Assembly (NCBI GenBank): GCA_900772685.1
Contig: CAAGRP010000333.1
Location: 1-20,171 of the forward strand
Origin: Lachnospiraceae bacterium
Lineage (GTDB): Bacteria; Bacillota; Clostridia; Lachnospirales; Lachnospiraceae
DNA: 20,171 nt
Direction: 5' to 3'
Each line of letters opens with the position of its first letter. Positions within the stretch are counted from its first letter, which is position 1. The notes below the pieces were generated by a model. It did not search any database, had not been told where the DNA came from, and was given only the letters and a program-made list of their open reading frames with translations. This document shows, piece by piece, positions 6,557 to 11,681 of this stretch. A program made the translations under genes and the position numbers.

Positions 6557-8152
6557 ATGGAGCTCGAAAAACAAAATGCCATTCTCCGCGAGATGGCGCT
6601 CCCGATCGCTGTGCTGATGTATTCCGGCGGGAAGTCGCTTCATGCGATAGTTAAGGTCGATGCTGCGGATTATAACGAGTATAGAAAGCGGGTAGACTAT
6701 CTGTATTCTATATGCGAAAAGAACGGAATGAGCATCGATTCTCAGAACCGTAATCCTTCAAGGCTTTCAAGAATGCCTGGCTGCACAAGAGGTGAGCACA
6801 AGCAGTTTATAGTTGATACAAACATAGGAATGAGTTCATGGACTGAATGGCATGAATGGATAGAATCAGTAAATGATAATCTTCCGGAGTTCGAAGAGCT
6901 TTCGGATGAATGGGAGGACATGCCGGAGCTTGCACCGGAGCTTATAGAGGGCGTATTAAGGCAGGGACATAAGATGCTTATGGCCGGACCGTCTAAAGCA
7001 GGTAAGTCTTTCGCTCTTATCGAGCTATGCATTGCGATAGCCGAAGGCAAGCAGTGGATAAATTGGAAGTGCGCTAAAGGCCGGGTATTATATGTCAATC
7101 TGGAGCTTGACAGAGCTTCCTGTCTGCATCGATTCAAAGATGTGTATAAGACGCTCAATATTCGCCCTGAGAACCTTCAGAACATCGATATATGGAATCT
7201 TAGGGGTAAAGCTATACCAATGGATAAATTGGCTCCTAAGCTCATCAGAAGGGCTCAAAAAAAGGACTATATAGCGATTATCATAGATCCTATATACAAG
7301 ATCATAACAGGAGATGAGAACTCTGCAGATCAGATGGCTGCATTTTGCAACCAGTTCGATATCGTATGCACAGAACTCAAGAGTGCAGTGATCTACTGTC
7401 ATCATCACTCGAAAGGCTCTCAGGGACAGAAAAAAGCTATAGACAGATCCTCAGGATCCGGAGTGTTTGCTCGTGATCCGGATGCCGTACTTGATTATAT
7501 AGAGCTCGAAAAGAACGATGATCTTATAGCACAGCAGGTCAACAAGGCAATCTGTAAGACGTGTCGTATATACATGGATTCGCATAATGCATGGACAAAA
7601 GAGATGCTTGATCCTGACAGCATGGAGAATGCAAAGGTATTCGTTGAATACTGTAAAAATACGCTCGACAGGTGGCAGATGGCTATGCTGCAGTCTCAGA
7701 TCGATGCGGAGGTGGCAGCTACAAAGAGCATGTCGGCATGGAGGATAGAGGGCACTTTACGAGAATTTGCCGCTTTCGACCCTGTAGATTGCTGGTTCAG
7801 ATATCCCATTCACTATATGGATGCATCGGGAGTTTTAAAGGATTCTCAGGCTGAGAATGCGATGACTAAGGTTTTTGAAGAGCGAAAAAAGGCTGCTGAA
7901 AGGACTAAGGTCGAGCAGAAGGAAGGCTTTGACATTGCTTTTGAAGGCCTTGAAGAGGACGGGAAAGCGCTCTTAAGTGACATTGCTGAGCAGATAGGAG
8001 TATCCCAAAACACCATAGGTGCATGGTTTGGAAATAGCAAAAGGGGACGTAAGAATTTCAAAAAAGAGTACGAGACTTTTACCGGAGAAAATAGCAAGAG
8101 ATATGTAAGAAGAAAAATAAAAGATTCTGAAAAGAAGAGTACGACGGATTGA
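6557..8152 (+). CDS. Primase-helicase, C-terminal part (AEP half plus RepA-like AAA ATPase)
   Basis: This 531-residue open frame continues the split protein. Residues 22-34 (YSGGKSLHAIVKV) match motif II of archaeo-eukaryotic primases (GG-x-x-x-H), and NPSRLSRMPG (65-75) is a further primase-family mark. Then comes a RepA/DnaB-like RecA-fold ATPase: Walker A GPSKAGKS (144-151), LYVNLELD, Walker B IIIDP (241-245), and YCHHHSKGSQG (280-290) as the H-loop/sensor. The C-terminus (~455-500) has an HTH-like AEQIGVSQNTIGAWFG followed by a basic tail. It would unwind and prime at the phage origin. ATG 6557 is only 6 nt past the TAA and has no ribosome site, so expression would need reinitiation or readthrough. 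Alone it lacks the acidic residues immediately before the stop. An iteron-like tract begins in its last codons. Confidence 0.8.
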   Translation: MELEKQNAILREMALPIAVLMYSGGKSLHAIVKVDAADYNEYRKRVDYLYSICEKNGMSIDSQNRNPSRLSRMPGCTRGEHKQFIVDTNIGMSSWTEWHEWIESVNDNLPEFEELSDEWEDMPELAPELIEGVLRQGHKMLMAGPSKAGKSFALIELCIAIAEGKQWINWKCAKGRVLYVNLELDRASCLHRFKDVYKTLNIRPENLQNIDIWNLRGKAIPMDKLAPKLIRRAQKKDYIAIIIDPIYKIITGDENSADQMAAFCNQFDIVCTELKSAVIYCHHHSKGSQGQKKAIDRSSGSGVFARDPDAVLDYIELEKNDDLIAQQVNKAICKTCRIYMDSHNAWTKEMLDPDSMENAKVFVEYCKNTLDRWQMAMLQSQIDAEVAATKSMSAWRIEGTLREFAAFDPVDCWFRYPIHYMDASGVLKDSQAENAMTKVFEERKKAAERTKVEQKEGFDIAFEGLEEDGKALLSDIAEQIGVSQNTIGAWFGNSKRGRKNFKKEYETFTGENSKRYVRRKIKDSEKKSTTD

Positions 8153-8330
8153 AACTATGTCATACGGTCGCAAGGGTACGACTATACGACGAATTGCGTG
8201 CGGTCGTATGTCATACCCCTGCACTACGACCTATATATATATACCTGTCGGTCATACCCTATGCATAGGGGTGTATGTATGTAGGGTTGGCGGATGAGCT
8301 ACCGCCACCCCATACAGTACACACCCTACG
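8140..8330. repeat. Iteron-like repeats and palindromes; candidate replication origin
   Basis: This covers the last codons of the primase-helicase and most of the gap 8153-8431. TACGAC occurs at 8140, 8177, 8185 and 8225, and its complement GTCGTA at 8203; two copies extend to TACGAC(G/A)GATTG-like 12-mers (8140-8151, 8185-8196). GTCATAC occurs at 8159, 8210 and 8251. ATACGAC/GTCGTAT form a perfect 7-bp inverted pair (8184-8190, 8203-8209). CCCTATGCATAGGG (8257-8270) is a perfect palindrome flanked by CATA and GTGTATG. An alternating TA run (8232-8242) could melt easily. GGCGG/CCGCC arms at 8289-8293 and 8302-8306 make a hairpin. Iterons, an easily melted stretch and palindromes next to the initiator-type gene are the usual features of a phage origin. 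That it is one is inference. Confidence 0.6.
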
Positions 8331-8372
8331 CAATGCAAACGCGAGAGACGAAGGGGAGGAAAGCAGAAAAAA

Positions 8373-8435
8373 ATGAAAATTAATGTGTACAAGTTATTGG
8401 ACAATATCGCGATGACGAAGAGGTGGAGATCATGA
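8373..8435 (+). CDS. Possible 20-residue leader peptide before the resolvase gene
   Basis: ATG 8373 opens a 20-codon frame, MKINVYKLLDNIAMTKRWRS, preceded by GGGGAGG (8353-8359, spacing about 13). Its stop TGA 8433-8435 overlaps the preferred resolvase start at 8432 (ATGA). The overlap suggests translational coupling. The peptide is basic and amphipathic and not recognised. It could equally be a chance frame in the leader. Confidence 0.35.
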   Translation: MKINVYKLLDNIAMTKRWRS

Positions 8436-8833
8436 TCAGCTTTTTTATGGTGATGGACCCGCCGACGATCACGCAGCAGGAACATAAGGTCAGAGTAGTG
8501 AAAGGCAAACCGATGTTCTATGAACCGCAGGAGTTAAAGGTTGCGAAGAAGAAGCTTCTCGACAGTCTTGTCTGGTACATACCTGATCAGATGTTTGAAT
8601 GTGGGGTCCGGTTGACAGTGAAGTGGCTTTTTCGCGCAACAGAAAAGCATTGCCACGGTTCTTACAGGATCACAAAGCCGGATACTGATAACCTGCAGAA
8701 GATGCTTAAAGACTGTATGACGAAGCTGCGTTTCTGGAAGGATGATGCGCTTGTAGCTTCCGAGATCGTCGAGAAAATGTGGTCTGATGTCCCGGGAATA
8801 TATATCCGGATAGAGGAGCTAAAGAATGGATGA
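8432..8833 (+). CDS. rusA: RusA-family Holliday junction resolvase
   Basis: The 133-residue product (starting MISFFMVMDPPTITQQEHKV) shows the RusA layout: an N-terminal strand with ...PPTITQQ, a middle basic strand, and the catalytic-site region KPDTDNLQKMLKDCM. The stretch FWKDDALVASEIVEKMW, containing the further acidic pair DD, follows. RusA enzymes dimerise and cleave four-way junctions, which suits the Sak4/ssDNA-binding recombination module upstream. A longer frame uses GTG 8423, but ATG 8432 is favoured because AGGTGGAG (8421-8428) sits just upstream and the leader frame ends there in ATGA. It is followed by an overlapping small gene (8 nt). Confidence 0.88.
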   Translation: MISFFMVMDPPTITQQEHKVRVVKGKPMFYEPQELKVAKKKLLDSLVWYIPDQMFECGVRLTVKWLFRATEKHCHGSYRITKPDTDNLQKMLKDCMTKLRFWKDDALVASEIVEKMWSDVPGIYIRIEELKNG

Positions 8834-9098
8834 TGAGGATTACAAGATATTTACGGATGCATGGCGGGTTTTTAAGAATTACAGAAAGCCGGTCGAAGAT
8901 AGAGCTTTTTGGGCTGCTCTCGTGAAAGATTGCTATATACTGGCAAATAGGCATCAGGGTTCACCATTTGCTACAGATATGGCGATTGTGATCCGCAGAG
9001 AGGTCGAAAGAAAATTTTTGAAGGAAAAAGAAGAGGAGTTAAAAAGAAATGGCATTGATACCACAAGCGGGGTTCCCGAGAAAGAAGACGGTGCCTGA
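8826..9098 (+). CDS. Small phage protein, unknown function
   Basis: This 90-residue product is preceded by GAGGAG (8814-8819) about 6 nt before ATG 8826 and overlaps the resolvase gene by 8 nt. It is helical and rich in charged residues: YKIFTDAWRVFKNYRKPVED, then FWAALVKDCYILANRH, then a basic/acidic helix (RREVERKFLKEKEEELKR). It matches in size and style the short uncharacterised proteins often seen beside RusA in Firmicute phages. No catalytic motif is visible. Its last 50 nt overlap the next gene in another frame. Confidence 0.65.
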   Translation: MDDEDYKIFTDAWRVFKNYRKPVEDRAFWAALVKDCYILANRHQGSPFATDMAIVIRREVERKFLKEKEEELKRNGIDTTSGVPEKEDGA

Positions 9099-9294
9099 TA
9101 CTAAGCAGTGTCCGTATAAAATCGGTGATACCGTTACATGCAAGCTGAGCTGTGTGCAGCCAGGATATATAAAAAAGGGCAGAGTGGCTTATGTACATCC
9201 TAAGAACAGATGGTATATGGTCGAGTTTAAAGCTCAGCCAAAGATGTGGAAGACGGATAAACCGGAATACTTCAGGGAATGCTTTGATTACTAA
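9049..9294 (+). CDS. Small Cys/aromatic phage protein, KOW-like, unknown function
   Basis: The 81-residue product contains YKIGDTVTCKLSC, then YIKKGRVAYVHPKNRWYMVEF, and ends YFRECFDY. The pattern (a G-D-x-V strand, then GRV-x-Y-x-HP-x-x-R-x-Y-x-VEF) is a small beta-barrel-like fold seen in uncharacterised phage proteins. GAGGAG about 11 nt before ATG 9049 can serve as ribosome site. The start lies 50 nt inside the previous gene. A shorter start is not available near the conserved part, so the overlap is probably real. Confidence 0.65.
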   Translation: MALIPQAGFPRKKTVPDTKQCPYKIGDTVTCKLSCVQPGYIKKGRVAYVHPKNRWYMVEFKAQPKMWKTDKPEYFRECFDY

Positions 9295-9431
9295 GGTTAT
9301 CTATGCGGCCGTGTCCGCTTGATAAATATAATTTAAAAATTTAATATAACAGCCGATGGCGGTCGGCAAAACCCTAATACAAACACAATCATACATTTCC
9401 TGACACGGCAGGGAGTGTAGTAAGGAGCAGA

Positions 9432-9854
9432 ATGACTACTAAGCAGTATCTCGGACAGATAAGAATATTAGATATCAAAATAAGACAACGGCAGCGAGAA
9501 GCTGCAGAGCTGAAGCTGGCTGCTACATGCACAGGCTCCGCGTCATCACAGGGCGAAAAGGTTCAGACATCTGCATCAGGTGACAAGCTTCTTAATGCGG
9601 TTGCAAGGTATGTTGATCTTGAAGCTGAGATACAGGGCATGATCAAGGACATGCAGAAGCGCCGGCACAAGATCATATCCGAGATACAGGAGCTTGAGGA
9701 TGTCAGATACATACAGATACTTTTTAAGAGATATGTGGAGTATAAAGAGTTTGAACGTATTGCTGCAGAGGTAGGGTATGAGTATTCATGGGTTACTCGG
9801 ATGCATAACAATGCTCTTGAAGCTTTTGCAACAAAAAATAAAATTAGCAAGTAA
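9432..9854 (+). CDS. DUF1492/ArpU-like late transcription regulator
   Basis: This is a 140-residue protein with TTKQYLGQIRILDIKIRQRQ at the N-terminus, a middle helix AVARYVDLEAEIQGMIKDMQ, and a C-terminal sigma-like HTH. The HTH runs from ILFKRYVEYKEFERIAAEVG to EYSWVTRMHNNALEAF. This is the DUF1492 layout, related to ArpU/RinA-type proteins that activate phage packaging and morphogenesis genes. AAGGAG (9422-9427) is well placed. The gene lies directly upstream of the packaging cluster, the usual place for the late activator. An extended -10 promoter with no -35 match (9870-9878) just after it is a natural candidate target. The 137-nt gap before the gene is A+T rich and holds a small inverted repeat (GCCGA/TCGGC at 9352-9367). 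Confidence 0.8.
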   Translation: MTTKQYLGQIRILDIKIRQRQREAAELKLAATCTGSASSQGEKVQTSASGDKLLNAVARYVDLEAEIQGMIKDMQKRRHKIISEIQELEDVRYIQILFKRYVEYKEFERIAAEVGYEYSWVTRMHNNALEAFATKNKISK

Positions 9855-9869
9855 AAGCAATTTTTTTGG

Positions 9870-9878
9870 TGGTATAAT
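9870..9878 (+). promoter_or_regulatory. Extended -10 promoter, candidate activator-dependent late promoter
   Basis: TGGTATAAT gives a perfect -10 (9873-9878) with the TG-n extension. At the -35 position (about 9850-9855) there is no TTGACA match, only an A/T-rich stretch and a T7 run. Such promoters often need an activator, and the DUF1492 gene ends 16 nt upstream. Transcription would start near 9885, only about 10 nt before the terminator hairpin at 9896. Confidence 0.5.
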
Positions 9879-9895
9879 AGTATCATGAAATTTTG

Positions 9896-9920
9896 AGGAG
9901 TCGGGGACGGCTCCTTTTTT
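9896..9920 (+). terminator. Rho-independent terminator
   Basis: AGGAGTC (9896-9902) pairs with GGCTCCT (9909-9915) as a 7-bp stem with one G-T pair and a GGGGAC loop. T6 starts within the last arm (9915-9920). It closes the early/replication operon after the late regulator, or acts as an attenuator just downstream of the extended -10 promoter. Confidence 0.8.
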
Positions 9921-9974
9921 ATGTCTTATGATGATATAGGACGCCAAAAACAATTTCAAACTACAATAAAAGTG

Positions 9975-10003
9975 TTGACATATCGTGTACGATATGCTAA
10001 TAT
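9975..10003 (+). promoter_or_regulatory. Strong sigma-A promoter with embedded palindromic operator
   Basis: A perfect -35 TTGACA (9975-9980) is followed by a 17-nt spacer and -10 TAATAT (9998-10003). The spacer is a perfect operator-like inverted repeat, CATATCG (9979-9985), TGTA, CGATATG (9990-9996), overlapping the end of the -35. A bound repressor would block polymerase directly. The transcript would start about 10010, just before AAGGAGG and a 38-codon gene. A phage XRE-type repressor is the likely but unproven ligand. Confidence 0.75.
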
Positions 10004-10025
10004 ATAATTGTAAGGAGGAAAGCAT

Positions 10026-10142
10026 ATGGGTAATAAAAAACGAGACAAAAAAGCCCATGAGAAATTCAAAAGCTGGCTACTCGGATTTCTCACGGACTTG
10101 GCGGTAGGAATTATCCTACTTGTCATTTCAAGACTGTTATAA
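10026..10142 (+). CDS. 38-residue single-span membrane peptide, possible type I toxin-like
   Basis: ATG 10026 is preceded by a perfect AAGGAGG (10012-10018, spacing 7). The product starts with a basic segment (MGNKKRDKKAHEKFKSW), followed by one membrane span (LLGFLTDLAVGIILLVISRLL) ending almost at the stop. Strong promoter, strong ribosome site, a tiny basic-plus-hydrophobic product, its own terminator at 10152 and a possible facing promoter are the general hallmarks of prophage small toxic membrane peptides. I do not recognise the sequence itself, so toxicity is inference. Other options are a small holin-like or host-membrane modulating peptide. An inverted repeat GACTGTT/AACAGTC (10132-10148) spans the stop codon. 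Confidence 0.65.
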   Translation: MGNKKRDKKAHEKFKSWLLGFLTDLAVGIILLVISRLL

Positions 10143-10151
10143 ACAGTCAGG

Positions 10152-10179
10152 GATACGGAGTTAACGCTCCGTATCTTTA
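10152..10179 (+). terminator. Hairpin terminator after the membrane peptide gene
   Basis: GATACGGAG (10152-10160) and CTCCGTATC (10167-10175) form a perfect 9-bp stem with a TTAACG loop. Only a short T run (TTT at 10176-10178) follows, so termination may be partial. The stem begins 9 nt after the stop codon of the 38-codon gene. Confidence 0.6.
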
Positions 10180-10184
10180 CCCAA

Positions 10185-10213
10185 ATATTATCACACTCAT
10201 ATGCGAAAAACAA
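10185..10213 (-). promoter_or_regulatory. Possible antisense promoter facing the membrane peptide gene
   Basis: On the minus strand, TTGTTT (complement of 10208-10213), a 17-nt spacer and TAATAT (complement of 10185-10190) with a TG-n extension form a plausible promoter. Its RNA would start near 10178 and run into the terminator hairpin and the 3' end of the 38-codon gene. The match is moderate and the A+T background makes chance hits easy. Confidence 0.3.
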
Positions 10214-10214
10214 C

Positions 10215-10313
10215 ATGAAAGATGGTTTATTATTTCTAGGTGTGTTCTTCATTGCAATCTCTATTCCAAAGCTTATCATGGCTTTATACTGGAAAAGGAG
10301 GAGCAAGGAATGA
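10215..10313 (+). CDS. 32-residue membrane peptide coupled to the next gene
   Basis: ATG 10215 opens 32 codons: a hydrophobic span (GLLFLGVFFIAISIPKLIMAL) followed by a basic tail (YWKRRSKE). The stop overlaps the next gene's start (ATGA at 10310), and its last codons carry that gene's ribosome site (AAAAGGAGGAGC). No good ribosome site precedes ATG 10215, so translation may be weak. The compact span-plus-basic-tail composition and the coupled stop suggest a real gene. Function unknown. Confidence 0.45.
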   Translation: MKDGLLFLGVFFIAISIPKLIMALYWKRRSKE

Positions 10314-10501
10314 ACGGACAATCACCACAGAGCAAAGCTACACGAAAGTATGAAGCCTCTCACGGCTGGATGTCAAAGACTTATAAGCTGAAGAGAGAAA
10401 CTGTAGAGAAGTTTGCAGCAGCGTGCGAGAAGGCCGGAGTTAGCCAGGCCGGACAACTTATGAAAATGATGAATCAGTTTATCGAGGAGCATCGGAATTG
10501 A
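10310..10501 (+). CDS. Small ribbon-helix-helix-like DNA-binding protein
   Basis: The 63-residue basic product contains WMSKTYKLKRETVEKFAAAC, then EKAGVSQAGQLMKMMNQFIE. This reads as a short strand followed by two helices, the pattern of Arc/MetJ-type ribbon-helix-helix proteins (strand, helix, turn with G-V-S, helix). Such proteins dimerise and repress transcription, so it could control the promoter at 9975. AAAAGGAGGAGC lies just upstream of ATG 10310. A terminator hairpin overlaps its stop codon. The fold assignment is by pattern only. Confidence 0.6.
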   Translation: MNGQSPQSKATRKYEASHGWMSKTYKLKRETVEKFAAACEKAGVSQAGQLMKMMNQFIEEHRN

Positions 10502-10515
10502 CCGGTGCTCCTTTT
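10486..10515 (+). terminator. Rho-independent terminator
   Basis: GGAGCATCGG (10486-10495) pairs with CCGGTGCTCC (10502-10511) as a 10-bp stem with one G-T pair and an AATTGA loop. TTTT (10512-10515) follows. The stop codon of the small DNA-binding gene lies within the loop. It separates this control cluster from the packaging genes. Confidence 0.8.
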
Positions 10516-10621
10516 GTAATACCCCGGGATATGCAACATCTAAAAACATACCCGAGGGGGTGCACTGAGTCCACAGGTTAAGAGAGCATAGCAATGCGAT
10601 TAGGAAAGAGGATATAGATAA

Positions 10622-10960
10622 ATGGCTGTGAATCCGCGTTATGCAAATGGTACCCTCCGGCGAAAGTACCGGGGGAGGATGAAAGCCGCCGGGTATGAGT
10701 GCGGCATCTGCAAGGGGAGGCTGGGTCCGATCCACTACGACGAACCAAGCGACGCAGCTCATCCGCTTTCGTTTGTCATCGATGAGATAAAACCAATAAG
10801 TAAATATAAAGAGTTTGGTTATGGTTCAGCAAGAGAAGCGGCAGAGGATTGGGACAACCTGCAGGCAGCACACTACTGCTGTAACGCTGCGAAAAGCAAC
10901 AAGGTTGGCTTTGAGATGATGAAGGCAAAGCCTGTGAGCAGAACGAGCGAAAAATGGTAG
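10622..10960 (+). CDS. HNH endonuclease of the DNA packaging module
   Basis: The 112-residue protein has a zinc-ribbon-like CGIC (about 27-30) and the HNH core FVIDEIKPISKY, in which the first His is replaced by Asp/Glu, a known variant in phage packaging HNH proteins. The Asn-containing helix WDNLQAAHYCCNAAKSNK follows, carrying the final His and the second Cys pair. HNH proteins beside terminase genes help the large terminase cut at cos sites (established for HK97-like phages). Here a GC-rich, probable cos segment follows the gene directly. AAAGAGG about 9 nt upstream of ATG 10622 is the ribosome site. It starts about 120 nt after the terminator, a gap holding no gene. Confidence 0.88.
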   Translation: MAVNPRYANGTLRRKYRGRMKAAGYECGICKGRLGPIHYDEPSDAAHPLSFVIDEIKPISKYKEFGYGSAREAAEDWDNLQAAHYCCNAAKSNKVGFEMMKAKPVSRTSEKW

Positions 10961-11061
10961 AAAATAATTGAGAGTTTCAAAGGGTGGGGGAGTACCCCTC
11001 CCCGGCCGGCAAGCGACCCCACGCCGTCCAGCGCCAATTTACACACGAAGGATTTTGAAAC
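10961..11061. other. GC-rich non-coding segment, candidate cos site
   Basis: Between HNH and the next gene lies about 100 nt that is unusually C/G rich for this genome around 10981-11035. GGGGAG (10987-10992) and CTCCCC (10998-11003) form a hairpin. CCGGCCGG (11002-11009) is a perfect palindrome. The flanking C-rich strand (GCGACCCCACGCCGTCCAGCG) stands out from the A+T-rich surroundings. In cos phages of this type the cohesive-end site usually lies between the HNH gene and the small terminase gene, so this is the best candidate in the window. No nick site can be named from sequence alone. Confidence 0.45.
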
Positions 11062-11457
11062 ATGGATTCAAGAGTATTAGAACCAAAATACGAAGCGATT
11101 GCAAGGCAGCTTATACGGCGAAGGAAGAAGCTTCGTAATATCCGTAACAGTGACGTCAGAATCGCTTATCTGGCGTCTGATCATGAGCTGAAAAAGAATG
11201 GAAAAGTGGTATATGGCCAGTGTGAGAAGATAGCGGAAAAGTACAAGTGGATAATCCCGTATGATTTTACGATAACGCTGTTCTCTCCCAACATCGAAAG
11301 GCTGACTGATAAGCAGATAGAGATCTTGATATATCATGAGCTTTTGCATGTAGGAATAGAATTTGACGGAAACGAGACCAGGTACAGCGTTATTCCGCAT
11401 GACGTTGAGGATTTCAAAGCGATCATACAAAGGTATGGGATTGACTGGGGTGCGTGA
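11062..11457 (+). CDS. Phage putative metallopeptidase (HExxH)
   Basis: The 131-residue protein carries HELLH with a following glycine (LIYHELLHVG, about residue 93), the zinc-binding HExxH of metallopeptidases. A third potential ligand lies in PHDVEDF near the C-terminus. Together with the YKWIIPYDFTITLFSPNIER strand pattern this matches the phage metallopeptidase-like family often found near terminase genes. The substrate is unknown. It might act on a packaging or host protein, or the domain may be a structural zinc site. ATG 11062 has AAGGA about 12 nt upstream. The stop overlaps the next gene's ATG (TGATG). Family call good, role unknown. Confidence 0.8.
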   Translation: MDSRVLEPKYEAIARQLIRRRKKLRNIRNSDVRIAYLASDHELKKNGKVVYGQCEKIAEKYKWIIPYDFTITLFSPNIERLTDKQIEILIYHELLHVGIEFDGNETRYSVIPHDVEDFKAIIQRYGIDWGA

Positions 11458-11681
11458 TGAATAGGTTAGAGAAGCTAAAAGAGCTTGAAGCGGAGTTGAA
11501 AGACCTAATGAATAAGGCTAACAGCCGGAGCTTTGCTCCGCTCGCAAAGCAGTATCGAGAGACTTTAAAAGAGATTGAAGAAATAGAGGGCGTAAATACA
11601 AATGATGAGATCGGCGACATCCTCGCGGAGCGTGAAGCTGATGGGAAGGCAGGAGCCGTCCGCCAGAGTCGCGCCGGATAA
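11457..11681 (+). CDS. terS: Probable terminase small subunit
   Basis: The 74-residue helical product (NRLEKLKELEAELKDLMNKA, then FAPLAKQYRETLKEIEEIEG) has the coiled, Leu-heptad look of small terminase-like proteins in siphophages. The core phrase PLA-x-QYRETLKEIEE is typical of that group. Small terminases form rings that recognise pac/cos DNA and regulate the large subunit. The gene sits directly before the large terminase and after the cos candidate, and its 3' end overlaps the large terminase start by about 41 nt. ATG 11457 (GGGG at 11447-11450 upstream) is preferred over GTG 11454. No clear HTH is visible, so the call rests on position and pattern. Confidence 0.65.
   Translation: MNRLEKLKELEAELKDLMNKANSRSFAPLAKQYRETLKEIEEIEGVNTNDEIGDILAEREADGKAGAVRQSRAG

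Noticed and set aside
5894..8152. Alternative genetic code (TAA read as an amino acid) to explain the split primase
   Set aside because: TAA ends several intact genes here, including the ATPase, helicase, large terminase and scaffold genes.
231..9198. Many minus-strand open frames of 60-165 codons across the early and replication genes
   Set aside because: They lie opposite well-supported + strand genes, lack ribosome sites and family motifs, and have shadow-like composition.
9320..9345. TTGATA-17-TAATAT and a lone TATAAT before the late regulator gene
   Set aside because: Poor -10 or absent -35 match in an A+T-rich run; chance is likely.
9956..10321. Minus-strand 121-codon frame over the control region
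   Set aside because: No ribosome site or recognisable domain, and it overlaps the better supported promoter, terminator and small + strand genes.
10519..10564. Two similar segments ATACCC...TGCA as possible direct repeats or a second cos candidate
   Set aside because: Only about 12 of 17 positions match and there is no palindrome or strong composition change like that at 10987-11009.
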